This document shows, one piece after another, positions 1 to 7,594 of a stretch of DNA of 16,511 bases; positions within the stretch are counted from its first letter, which is position 1, and each line of letters starts with the position of its first letter. The stretch is from assembly GCA_964598495.1 (NCBI GenBank), contig CAZRBY010000032.1, positions 1-16,511 of the forward strand. Reading direction: 5' to 3'. The notes under the pieces were generated by a model. That model did not search any database and was not told the DNA's origin. It was given only the letters and a program-made list of their open reading frames with translations. Source of the DNA: Cacconaster sp964598495. Lineage in GTDB: Bacteria > Bacteroidota > Bacteroidia > Bacteroidales > UBA932. The translations under genes and the position numbers were made by a program.

Positions 1-20
1 CTCTTTTAAGAAACGGGTTG

Positions 21-51
21 CAAATATAGAAACAAATTTTGGATTGACAAA
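21..51 (-). promoter_or_regulatory. Bacteroidota-type promoter firing out of the left edge
   Basis: Read on the minus strand, a -7 element TATATTTG (21-28) fits the Bacteroidota TAnnTTTG consensus exactly, and a -33 TTTG (48-51) lies 19 bases upstream, the expected spacing. Transcription should start near base 12-15 and run leftwards out of the window, so the gene it serves is not visible. It lies after the stop of the EamA transporter gene and therefore marks the start of a new transcription unit. The match is direct sequence evidence; activity is inferred. Confidence 0.75.
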
Positions 52-75
52 AAAAAATCGGAATATTTTTACCGA
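49..75 (-). terminator. Possible weak intrinsic terminator after the EamA gene
   Basis: On the minus strand a 4-bp stem (TCGG at 72-75 pairing with CCGA at 58-61, 10-base loop) is followed immediately by a run of nine T (49-57). The stem is short for a rho-independent terminator, but the T-run and the position just downstream of the last gene of the unit are right. The end of the T-run also supplies the -33 box of the next promoter, so the two sites are packed together. Confidence 0.3.
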
Positions 76-100
76 AAAAGAATATCGTTCTGAGAACCAA

Positions 101-1003
101 TCAGATAATTTTTAAACTTCTTCGCAACTGCGAAAGAATGACTCCCGATATGGCAATTGCAAGGGCAATAATCTGCATAGTTGTAAAACTCTCCTGCCCC
201 AGAAAATAGGCAGCCACTGCCGAAACTGCAGGAATCATAGTTGTGAAAATAGCTGCTTTTGTCATTCCGAGGCCATCAATTGCCTTCGTATAAAGCACAA
301 AGGAGAAGGACGAACAGAGCACCGCAAGTGCAATTAAAGGCTTGAGCACATCAAATGAGAGATATTCCGGGCTCCATTGGGGCAAACCCCAGATAGTGAA
401 AGGTATGGAAAACAAAATCGCCCCGAAAAGAAACTGCCATGTTGTAATGGTTACAGCATTGTAGGTACTTGTAAGTCGTTTGCATATTGAAGAGTAGCCC
501 ACCGCGCCCGCAACCGCAAGGAAAAGAAAAAGAATTCCGTAATAATTCTCCGAAGAAATGCTGCCGTTCCATACAAACAACACTATACCCAAGACAGCAG
601 TTATTATTCCGGAGATATTGAGTCGCGAAAGAGATTCCTTAAATAACAATCTGCCCATAATCATTGTAAAAATGGGAATAGTTGCAATTATTACAGCCGA
701 AAGAGTGGCCGAACCGGTAATCTTCAGACCATAGGATTCTCCTATGAAATAGATGAAGGGCTCAAAGAATGCCAGTAGAAACATCCACTTTATATCCTTC
801 CGCGCCACTTTCTGCAAAGTACGGGTAATACTAGAGAATGCAAGCATTATTACTCCCGAAAGCAGCATCCTTATAAAGATAAATATAAAGATCGGCACTC
901 CCATTCCAATGAGATCGTTTGTCCATATAAAGGAGAATCCCCACAGTATAGTGGCGATGACAATGGAGATATAGAGAGGAAGGTTGCTTTTGGTCTTAAT
1001 CAT
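101..1003 (-). CDS. EamA/DMT-family inner-membrane transporter
   Basis: A 300-residue, strongly hydrophobic protein with about ten membrane spans, the usual size and layout of the drug/metabolite transporter superfamily. Two EamA repeats are visible, roughly residues 9-148 and 158-295. The N-terminal GFSFIWTND segment is typical of the first helix, and the second repeat holds the characteristic GLGMTKAAIF stretch. Members export amino acids, nucleosides or other small metabolites; the substrate cannot be read from the sequence. The ATG start overlaps the end of the dihydroorotase gene by 8 bases (ATGATTAA), which implies co-transcription and probably translational coupling. The short basic tail (SQLRRSLKII) is cytoplasmic by the positive-inside rule. 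Family assignment is firm; a role linked to pyrimidines is only a guess from position. Confidence 0.9.
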   Translation of the reverse strand: MIKTKSNLPLYISIVIATILWGFSFIWTNDLIGMGVPIFIFIFIRMLLSGVIMLAFSSITRTLQKVARKDIKWMFLLAFFEPFIYFIGESYGLKITGSATLSAVIIATIPIFTMIMGRLLFKESLSRLNISGIITAVLGIVLFVWNGSISSENYYGILFLFLAVAGAVGYSSICKRLTSTYNAVTITTWQFLFGAILFSIPFTIWGLPQWSPEYLSFDVLKPLIALAVLCSSFSFVLYTKAIDGLGMTKAAIFTTMIPAVSAVAAYFLGQESFTTMQIIALAIAISGVILSQLRRSLKII

Positions 1004-2327
1004 CGAAAGAGAGTGGTAATGAGGAATTCAGACCGGTAAGCCGTGAATCGCGCACCACAGGAACACCATTGACCAATGTATGCACGACTGTAGTACTGAA
1101 ACCGGTAAATGGTGACCATCCGCATTTAGAGATGGTCGAGGCATCAGAGGGTTTATTAGGATCTACAATAGTTATATCTGCGAAGTATCCCTTCTTGAGA
1201 AATCCCCTGCGGGAGATCTTGAAGCAATCAGCCGGAGAGTGTGACATTAGCCGAACGACATCGGTACTTGTAAAAACTCCGCTACGCACGAGCTCCAGCA
1301 TAGCCCTAAGCGAATGCTGCACCAATGGAATGCCGGATGGCGATTTGAGGTAAGGAGTCTCTTTCTCCGACAACAAGTGTGGTGCGTGATCTGTTGCAAC
1401 CACGGATATTACTCCTTCGCGCAGCGCCTGACGCAGTGCCTCACGATCGGAAGAACTTTTGATAGCAGGATTACACTTTATCAGAGAGCCATATTTCTCA
1501 TAATCACTATCGCTGAACCATAGATGATGAATACATACCTCGCCGGTAATCCGGTCACTCTGCAATCTTGCCTTACGGAGCAACTCAACCTCCTCAGCTG
1601 TACTTATATGGAGTATATGGAGGCGCGACGAGTATTTCAGCGCCAGATTTATTGCCTTAGTGGTAGATGCAATGCAGGCCTCTCTGCTGCGTATGCTTGG
1701 ATGCATTGAGATCGGTATCTCATCGCCGAAGCGCTTTTTTGCTGCCCCAATATTGGCAAGGATTATGGATTCTTCTTCGCAGTGAGTTGCAATGAGCGAA
1801 TGTACTTGTGAGAAAATAGCATCCAGGGTTTGAGGGTTGTCTACCAGCATATTTCCGGTAGAGGAACCCATAAAGAGCTTTATACCGCATATATTGCGCG
1901 AATCGGTCGCAAGTAGCTCTGAGAGATTGTCATTGGATGCCCCTATGTAAAAGGAGTAATTTGCAAGGGAGTCCTGCTCTGCCTTTTTAAACTTGCGCGC
2001 AAGTAATTCCTGAGAGCATGTGGGAGGATTATTGTTGGGCATATCCATATAGGATGTGACTCCTCCGAGTACTGCAGCTGCACTTTCCGTCGCTATAGTT
2101 GCTTTATACTCCGCCCCGGGCTCGCGAAAATGCACCTGATCGTCAATAACTCCGGGAAGGATGAGCATTCCCGAAGCATCAATCACCTCATCGGCTTTTT
2201 CCCGCAATTGCGGAAAATCCGACGGATTATCAGAGATTGTACGGATGATGCCATTTTCAACAAAGAGGCCGCCTATAAAAGAGAGCCCCTCGTTGATAAT
2301 TGTGCCATTTTGAATAAAAATGCTCAT
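996..2327 (-). CDS. pyrC: Dihydroorotase (class I-like amidohydrolase)
   Basis: Catalyses reversible cyclisation of N-carbamoyl-L-aspartate to dihydroorotate, the third step of de novo pyrimidine synthesis, in the cytoplasm. The 443-residue length fits class I enzymes. Visible motifs: DDQVHFREPG (residues 62-71), the MDMPN substrate loop (about 94-98), Lys150 in GIKLFMGSSTGN as candidate metal-bridging carboxylated lysine, His182 in ATHCE, His240 in LHIST, and Asp313 in ATDHAPH, the expected catalytic Asp. The first His of the usual H-x-H metal pair is Gln64 here, leaving His66; I recall the same Gln in other Bacteroidota dihydroorotases, so this looks like a lineage variant and not a dead enzyme. 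The other amidohydrolase residues are intact. The start is ATG, 17 bases after the stop of the glycosyltransferase gene. An allantoinase or hydantoinase paralogue is less likely given the KCNPA and SHSPA stretches. Confidence 0.9.
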   Translation of the reverse strand: MSIFIQNGTIINEGLSFIGGLFVENGIIRTISDNPSDFPQLREKADEVIDASGMLILPGVIDDQVHFREPGAEYKATIATESAAAVLGGVTSYMDMPNNNPPTCSQELLARKFKKAEQDSLANYSFYIGASNDNLSELLATDSRNICGIKLFMGSSTGNMLVDNPQTLDAIFSQVHSLIATHCEEESIILANIGAAKKRFGDEIPISMHPSIRSREACIASTTKAINLALKYSSRLHILHISTAEEVELLRKARLQSDRITGEVCIHHLWFSDSDYEKYGSLIKCNPAIKSSSDREALRQALREGVISVVATDHAPHLLSEKETPYLKSPSGIPLVQHSLRAMLELVRSGVFTSTDVVRLMSHSPADCFKISRRGFLKKGYFADITIVDPNKPSDASTISKCGWSPFTGFSTTVVHTLVNGVPVVRDSRLTGLNSSLPLSFDD

Positions 2328-2344
2328 CTATTTTGAGTTGGATC

Positions 2345-3076
2345 TTATGCCTTGGGAGCAGGTTTGATCTTACGGAATCTCAGCTTGAGCACGCCCCAGA
2401 AAGCTTCACCGAAAATACTGCTGCTCATTTTAGAAGTACCTTCGGTACGGTCGGCGAAAATTATGGGAACCTCTACTATCTTAAAGCCGAGCTTATAGGT
2501 ATTGTATTTCATCTCAATTTGGAATCCGTAACCTTTCATCTTGATCCTTGAGAAATCAATTGTCTCGAGCACCTTTCTGCGATAACATTTAAAACCGGCA
2601 GTGGTATCATATACTTTCATTCCAAGCACCGTGCGCACATAGGTAGATGCATAATAGGACATTATTACCCTTCCTATAGGCCAGTTGACCACACTGATTC
2701 CGTTGCAATAACGCGAACCTATGGCCAGGTCAGCTCCATCCTCGTGGCATGCCTTATAAAGACGCACCAAATCCATTGGAGGATGCGAAAAATCGGCATC
2801 CATCTCAAAAATATAATCATATTTGTGCTCTACAGCCCATTTGAAACCTGTTATATAGGCCGTGCCGAGTCCCTGTTTCCCTGCCCTCTCAATTATGAAA
2901 AGCGAGTCAGCAAACTCATTCTGGAGAGATTTGACAATATTTGCAGTACCGTCGGGAGAACCGTCATCAATGACGAGAATGTGGAAATCTACCTCCTGCC
3001 CTTTTATCGCCCTGATAATCTTTTCAATGTTCTCTTTTTCGTTGTAAGTGGGAATAATCACAACCTGTCTTGTCAT
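2345..3076 (-). CDS. GT2 polyprenol-phosphate mannose synthase-like glycosyltransferase
   Basis: Transfers a sugar, probably mannose or glucose, from a nucleotide donor to polyprenyl phosphate, making a lipid-linked donor for glycan or protein glycosylation on the membrane. The 243-residue protein is a single GT-A domain of family GT2: IIPTYNEKENIEKII at the start (8-22), nucleotide-binding DDGSPDGT (37-44), QGLGTAYITGF (68-78), the DAD metal motif at 93-95 followed by FSHPP, and TTAGFKCYRR in the acceptor region. These are hallmarks of the Dpm1 subgroup. There is no C-terminal membrane anchor or GtrA domain, so it is the soluble, membrane-associated type. It has its own candidate promoter just upstream and leads a three-gene unit with dihydroorotase and the EamA transporter. 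Sugar identity is inferred from subgroup only. Confidence 0.85.
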   Translation of the reverse strand: MTRQVVIIPTYNEKENIEKIIRAIKGQEVDFHILVIDDGSPDGTANIVKSLQNEFADSLFIIERAGKQGLGTAYITGFKWAVEHKYDYIFEMDADFSHPPMDLVRLYKACHEDGADLAIGSRYCNGISVVNWPIGRVIMSYYASTYVRTVLGMKVYDTTAGFKCYRRKVLETIDFSRIKMKGYGFQIEMKYNTYKLGFKIVEVPIIFADRTEGTSKMSSSIFGEAFWGVLKLRFRKIKPAPKA

Positions 3077-3105
3077 AATCTCTCTGTTTTTAGTTAATAA
3101 TCTAA

Positions 3106-3138
3106 CAAAGATATAAAAAAATCTTACATTCCTCTCAA
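3106..3138 (-). promoter_or_regulatory. Promoter of the glycosyltransferase-pyrC-transporter unit
   Basis: On the minus strand TATCTTTG (3106-3113) is an exact TAnnTTTG -7 element in the 47-base gap before the glycosyltransferase start. The -33 region is weak: TTG at 3136-3138 with a 22-base spacer, inside the last codons of tex. The predicted start near 3098-3100 would give a leader of about 23 bases. A run of seven T (3114-3120) just after the tex stop may help end the upstream transcript, but no stem precedes it. Confidence 0.6.
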
Positions 3139-5268
3139 TGAGAGGCCGATTCTCTGGCGTTCCAAATCTACGTTTACAACCTTCGCATGGAGTTGCTGAT
3201 GCAATTTGAGAACTTCCGAGGGGTCATTCACGCGCTTATCGCTTACCTGAGAGACATGTATCAGGCCGTTTTGCTTTATGCCGATATCCACAAATGCACC
3301 AAAATTGGTAATATTGGTTACGATACAAGGCAGTATCATACCAACCTTAACATCCTCAATAGTTCTGATTTCTGATGAAAATTCAAAAACCTTGATTATT
3401 GAACGGGGGTCACGGCCTGGCTTGGCCAGTTCCTTTACAATATCTTTTAAAGTAGGCTCTCCCACATCCCCGGAAACATACTTATTAATATCAATTGAAG
3501 AACATATCTGCTCATTGGAAATAAGATCCTTCAGCGACACACCCAGATCAGAAGCCATCTGCTCCACGAGTTCATATCTCTCAGGGTGAACAGCCGAATT
3601 GTCAAGCGGATTCTCGGCATCCGGTATTCTCATAAAGCCTGCGCACTGCTCAAATGCCTTCTCGCCGAGTCTACGCACATTGAGCAGCTCACGGCGACTG
3701 CCGAATGCTCCATTCTCATCGCGATGCTCTACGATATTGCCCGCCAATGCAGGACCAATGCCGGAGACATAACTCAGAAGGTGCTTACTCGCAGTATTCA
3801 GATTGACTCCTACATTATTTACACAGCTCTCAACTACAGTATCAAGACGCTCTTTCAGCAGAGTCTGGTTGACATCGTGCTGATATTGGCCAACTCCTAT
3901 GGATTTGGGATCGATTTTGACCAACTCTGCCAATGGGTCCATAAGACGACGGCCAATGGAGACAGCACCTCTAACTGTAACATCATAGTCGGGAAACTCC
4001 TCTCTGGCAATAGGTGAGGCTGAATAGACTGAAGCACCATCTTCACTTACGGAATAGACCCTTACTCCCTGAGGAAGTGCTATTTTTTTGATAAAAGACT
4101 CCGTCTCACGACCCGCCGTACCATTGCCAATGGCGATAACCTCTATTTTGTAGGCCTCCACCAAATGCGAAATCTTCCTAATCGCAGTTATCTTCTCATT
4201 AACAGGCGGATGGGGATATATCGTATCATTGTATAGCAGTGCTCCCTGTGCATCAAGGCAAACCACCTTACAACCGGTCCTAAATCCCGGGTCAATGGCG
4301 AGAGTTCGCTTCTCACCCACCGGCGGAGCCAGAAGGAGTTGCCTGAGATTCTCTCCGAAAACACGTATGGAGTCAATATCTGCTTTCTCTTTTGCTGCAG
4401 AAAGGGATTCATTCTCAATCGAAGGATGAAGAAGACGCTTGTAAGAGTCATCTATGGCGAAATCCAGAACTTCGCGCACTGCATATGAGGGTTTGCGTTT
4501 TCCTTGATAAACGCGTCTGGAAATGCGTTCAATGGCGTGATCATTCTGCACATCAACCTTGACACCAACTATACTCTCTGCCGAAGCCCTAAGAATGGCA
4601 AGCAAACGATGAGAAGGTATCTTGTCGAGACGCTCCGAATAGTCGAAGTAGTTGCGATACTTTGATGCCTCCTCACTCTCCTCCTTTCCCTTTGAGACTT
4701 TGGTGGCTACCCTACCCCATCTCGAATAGAGATCGCGAAGGTCTGCGCGCACAGGCTGTGCTTCACTAATCCACTCAGCAATAATATCACTGGCTCCGGC
4801 AAGGGCTTCCTCTTGCGAATGAACCTGCTCTCCTATAAACTTTTCAGACAGACTCTGCGGATCATCACATTTGATATTAAATATAGCTTCAGCAAGAGGT
4901 TCAAGTCCCTTCTCTCTGGCAATCGATGCCCTTGTGCGTCTTTTCGGACGGAATGGAAGGTAGAGATCTTCCAGCACCTGAGGATCTGTCAGTGATTCAA
5001 TCTCTGTCCTGAGGGAGTCAGTTAGCTTCCCTTGCTCTTCAATGCTCTTGAGGACGGCTTGCTTGCGTTTTTCGAGCTCCTCGAATCGAAGATACCAGTA
5101 TCTAACCTCAGACACCTGAGTCTCATCCAATGCACCCGTACGTTCTTTACGATATCTGCTTATGAATGGAATGGTAGCACCCTCATCGAACAGGGAGATG
5201 CAGTTTTCGATTTGCCATACTTTGACATTCATCGCCCCTGCAATATAGTCAAGATAGAGTTTAGTCAT
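3124..5268 (-). CDS. tex: Tex-family S1 RNA-binding protein
   Basis: A 714-residue cytoplasmic nucleic-acid-binding protein of the Tex/YhgF/YdcI family, associated with transcription and RNA handling. Domains in order: helical Tex N-terminal region (about 5-190, with FISRYRKERTGALDE), a YqgF/RNase H-like fold (about 320-440, starting LAIDPGFRTGCKVV), a helix-hairpin-helix region (about 490-550, with SGIGPALAGNIVEHRDENG), and a C-terminal S1 domain (about 640-712, with ITNFGAFVDIG and GLIHVSQVS). Length matches the family. I chose ATG at 5268, although the frame stays open to 5385, because family similarity starts at MTKLYLDYIA and the longer version would lie inside the CLC gene. This start overlaps the CLC stop by 8 bases (ATGACTAA), the same geometry as pyrC-EamA, suggesting coupled translation. 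Confidence 0.93.
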   Translation of the reverse strand: MTKLYLDYIAGAMNVKVWQIENCISLFDEGATIPFISRYRKERTGALDETQVSEVRYWYLRFEELEKRKQAVLKSIEEQGKLTDSLRTEIESLTDPQVLEDLYLPFRPKRRTRASIAREKGLEPLAEAIFNIKCDDPQSLSEKFIGEQVHSQEEALAGASDIIAEWISEAQPVRADLRDLYSRWGRVATKVSKGKEESEEASKYRNYFDYSERLDKIPSHRLLAILRASAESIVGVKVDVQNDHAIERISRRVYQGKRKPSYAVREVLDFAIDDSYKRLLHPSIENESLSAAKEKADIDSIRVFGENLRQLLLAPPVGEKRTLAIDPGFRTGCKVVCLDAQGALLYNDTIYPHPPVNEKITAIRKISHLVEAYKIEVIAIGNGTAGRETESFIKKIALPQGVRVYSVSEDGASVYSASPIAREEFPDYDVTVRGAVSIGRRLMDPLAELVKIDPKSIGVGQYQHDVNQTLLKERLDTVVESCVNNVGVNLNTASKHLLSYVSGIGPALAGNIVEHRDENGAFGSRRELLNVRRLGEKAFEQCAGFMRIPDAENPLDNSAVHPERYELVEQMASDLGVSLKDLISNEQICSSIDINKYVSGDVGEPTLKDIVKELAKPGRDPRSIIKVFEFSSEIRTIEDVKVGMILPCIVTNITNFGAFVDIGIKQNGLIHVSQVSDKRVNDPSEVLKLHQQLHAKVVNVDLERQRIGLSLRGM

Positions 5269-7048
5269 GGGAAACCTGTTGTAATTGCTCTCTGTATGAA
5301 GAGAAAATCTTGGATTTGGAGACAAATCCAAGGTATTTGTTATTCCTGTCAACCACCGGAAGGTTCCATGCCTGAGTAAGTTCAAATTTATTCATTACGC
5401 TCTCCATCTTTTCATCGTAATAGACAAGAGCAGGAGCATTTTTCATTATATTATGTATCTGAACGCTCTCATATTGGCTTTGGTCAAACATCATCCTCCT
5501 CACATCGTCGAGAAAGACAATTCCCTGAAACTGGTTATAGTGATCCACGACCGGAAAAATATTGCGACTGGAAACGGCAATCACCTTGACTAAATCCCCC
5601 AAATTGCTGTTGATGCGGATTGTAGAAAAATCCGTCTCGATAAGATCCGATGTCTTAAGCAAAATTAGAACAGCCCGGTCACTGTCGTGAGTAAGCAAAT
5701 CGCCCTGCTGCGCAATACGCTTTGTGTAAATAGAATACTGCTCGACCAACCGGATTGTGGCAAATGAGATAGCAGAGGTGAGAATAAGCGGGATCAGCAA
5801 GTCATATCCACCGGTTATTTCCGCTATGAGAAATATAGCGGTCATGGGGGCTTGCATTACTCCGGCCATCAGTCCACCCATGCCCACTAGCACAAAATTG
5901 GCCTCAGGAATAACATGTATTCCGGTAAGATTGATGAAACGGCCGAGTACAAATCCAGCAATACCTCCGGTAAAAAGAGTCGGACCGAAAGTACCGCCAA
6001 CTCCGCCTCCTGCATTTGTAAAAGCGGTTGCATATACCTTGACCAGCAGAATTGCCGTGAAAAATATCAGTATAGACCATTTGTTGGCTAAAAGACGTTC
6101 ACCGATGATGCCGCCTGCCATTTCGATAGGATTATTGTTGAGCATCAGCGTAAGAGAATCGTACCCTTCACCGTAAAGCGGCGGAAAAAGAAACACTAAT
6201 ACACCCATCGCAATTGAGCCGATAATCCAACGATTCATAGGCTTGCGAATACGCCTCATTTTGTCCTCAACTCTCAGGGTGGTCCTGATGAAATAAAGTG
6301 ATATTATACCGCAAAAGATACCGAGAATGAAATAATAAGGCAAATTACCCATAGAAAAGGTCTCGGTGGTGTTTGAAATAGCTACAGCATCACCCAGAAA
6401 AAGATATGAAACCACCGTTGCCGTGATTGAAGAAATCAGCAGCGGCAGTATGGAAGTCATCGAAATGTTGAAAAGCAATATTTCAAGAGTAAATAGTACT
6501 CCCGCAAGAGGGGCCTTAAAAATACCGGCCACAGCACCTGCAGCACCACATCCAAGTAAAATAGTCATGTTCTTGTAGGACATGCCCATACTCCTGCCCA
6601 CATTAGAGCCTATCGCAGCACCGGTATATACTATAGGTGCCTCTGCCCCAACTGAACCACCGAATCCGATAGTGACAGAACTTGCCGCGATCGAAGTCCA
6701 GGTATTGTGAGCTTTTATGCGAGATTCGTTGCGAGATATTGAAAGTAGAACCTTGGTAACTCCATGGCTGATATCGCTCCTGACAATATACCTTACAAAA
6801 AGGAAGGAAAGAAACATTCCTATGCCCGGATATATGAGATAGAAATAACCGTCGGATGGCTTGTCAAACCAGAAGGTTAGACCGTGATGGATCCATTTAA
6901 TCATAGTCTTGAGTAATACAGCCGCAAAACCGCACCCCAGACCTACGACAAACGAGAGCAACACTAATTGTGTGCGCTCCGGTATGGCCGAAAAGCCTTT
7001 TCTTATTCTGGAAAATAATTTCACGCCTCCATTAATCAAAAAGAGCAA
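5261..7048 (-). CDS. CLC-family chloride transporter with C-terminal CBS pair
   Basis: A 595-residue inner-membrane protein: CLC core at about residues 25-440 and two cytoplasmic CBS domains at about 460-590, the likely site of nucleotide control. Signature segments: GSVGAEAP (131-138) with Glu136 at the external gating-glutamate position, FKAPLAGVLFTLE (177-189), GGGVGGTFGPTLF, and a late Tyr in the YSIYTKR segment matching the central gate Tyr of E. coli ClcA. The segment aligned to ClcA GSGIP reads SHGVTK, so the chloride-coordinating Ser is His, and Ile190 stands where ClcA has its internal proton Glu. Whether it is a 2Cl-/H+ exchanger or a channel is therefore open. The start is uncertain: the frame opens with TTG at 7048; GTG at 7024, one base after GGAGGC, is an alternative. 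No ATG start is available before the conserved region. Confidence 0.88.
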   Translation of the reverse strand: MLFLINGGVKLFSRIRKGFSAIPERTQLVLLSFVVGLGCGFAAVLLKTMIKWIHHGLTFWFDKPSDGYFYLIYPGIGMFLSFLFVRYIVRSDISHGVTKVLLSISRNESRIKAHNTWTSIAASSVTIGFGGSVGAEAPIVYTGAAIGSNVGRSMGMSYKNMTILLGCGAAGAVAGIFKAPLAGVLFTLEILLFNISMTSILPLLISSITATVVSYLFLGDAVAISNTTETFSMGNLPYYFILGIFCGIISLYFIRTTLRVEDKMRRIRKPMNRWIIGSIAMGVLVFLFPPLYGEGYDSLTLMLNNNPIEMAGGIIGERLLANKWSILIFFTAILLVKVYATAFTNAGGGVGGTFGPTLFTGGIAGFVLGRFINLTGIHVIPEANFVLVGMGGLMAGVMQAPMTAIFLIAEITGGYDLLIPLILTSAISFATIRLVEQYSIYTKRIAQQGDLLTHDSDRAVLILLKTSDLIETDFSTIRINSNLGDLVKVIAVSSRNIFPVVDHYNQFQGIVFLDDVRRMMFDQSQYESVQIHNIMKNAPALVYYDEKMESVMNKFELTQAWNLPVVDRNNKYLGFVSKSKIFSSYREQLQQVSHD

Positions 7049-7069
7049 CCTTTCGGGCCACGCTCTATA

Positions 7070-7195
7070 TGTTAGCTATTAGCCGTTAGCCGTTAGCTAT
7101 TAGCTTATTTTTAATTACTCATTACTCCCCCTCGCACCTCGTACCCCGTATCCCATACCCCGTAACACGCACCCCGTAACACGTACCCGTGTAAC
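7070..7195. repeat. Array of 18 degenerate heptamers in phase
   Basis: Between the acidic-tail gene and the CLC gene, the minus strand from 7195 to 7070 divides without a gap into 18 seven-base units. Units 2-9 are GC-rich variants such as GGGTACG, TGTTACG and GGGTGCG, partly ordered as 14-base doublets. Units 11-12 are AT-rich (GTAATGA, GTAATTA). Units 14-18 are GCTAATA, GCTAACG, GCTAACG, GCTAATA and GCTAACA. G occupies the first position in 13 of 18 units. The array abuts the stop codon of the upstream gene (its first base is the G of TAG) and ends 21 bases before the CLC start. No promoter or strong hairpin is visible. Function is unknown. Confidence 0.85.
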
Positions 7196-7542
7196 TACTC
7201 CTCGTTTTCATCCGAACCCTGGGCATCAGCGAAGTCTTCGTCGCTTGCAGGGAATCCTTCATCACTCGAATCGTTGTCGTCGTCATCGTTCTCATCCTTG
7301 AAAAGGCCATTCTGAACATCTTCATAATCATCAACCTTCACCTTAATCTTTACAAGATAGATCGCATCGGGAATCTCAACAGAAACAGCATGAAAAAAGG
7401 TACCGTCCGGTTTGACAACCTTGAAGATGTCACCCATATAATCCGCATATCCATGAGGATATTTCTCCTTGAATGCTTCCAAGAGTTCGGGAGACATATT
7501 TTCATAGCTAATCACAGCTCTTTTTTTGTTAGTGCCTATCAT
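7195..7542 (-). CDS. Small conserved-looking protein with acidic tail, function unknown
   Basis: A 115-residue soluble protein in two parts. Residues 1-81 look folded: a basic start (NKKRAV), then ISYENMSPELLEAFKEKYPH, GYADYMGDIFKVVKPDG and FFHAVSVEIPDAIYLVKIKV, with alternating strands and one helix. Residues 83-115 are low complexity, with 17 Asp/Glu among 33 residues and no Lys or Arg, probably disordered. No enzyme motif, signal peptide or membrane span is visible. I recall similar short proteins in other Bacteroidales, sometimes labelled DNA primase; nothing here supports that name. An acidic tail fits a nucleic-acid mimic, a ribosome or polymerase partner, or a chaperone-like role, but that is conjecture. 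The ATG start at 7542 lies about 45 bases after a candidate transcription start. The gene stands between ygiQ (67-base gap) and the heptamer array. Confidence 0.75.
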   Translation of the reverse strand: MIGTNKKRAVISYENMSPELLEAFKEKYPHGYADYMGDIFKVVKPDGTFFHAVSVEIPDAIYLVKIKVKVDDYEDVQNGLFKDENDDDDNDSSDEGFPASDEDFADAQGSDENEE

Positions 7543-7594
7543 ATAGTGATTCGAATAATATACATGTGCAATATTAGGAGATTTTTTTCAAATA

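Noticed and set aside
3090..3105. Imperfect palindrome in the gap before the glycosyltransferase gene as an operator
   Set aside because: Only about 12 of 16 positions are symmetric in very AT-rich sequence, so chance is a sufficient explanation.
3586..4017. 143-residue plus-strand open frame opposite tex
   Set aside because: No motif, no promoter or ribosome-binding site, and it is covered by the conserved helix-hairpin-helix and YqgF parts of tex.
5269..5385. N-terminal extension of tex by 39 residues
   Set aside because: The frame is open, but the extra residues lie inside the CLC gene, look unlike any Tex N-terminus, and family similarity begins at the ATG at 5268.
7070..7195. CRISPR array
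   Set aside because: Units are 7 bases and contiguous; there are no spacers, no leader and no cas genes.
7122..7334. Met/Arg/Thr-rich 70-residue minus-strand frame running from the acidic-tail gene into the repeats
   Set aside because: It is the acidic tail read in another frame plus translation of the heptamer repeats; the composition is an artefact of Asp/Glu codons out of frame.
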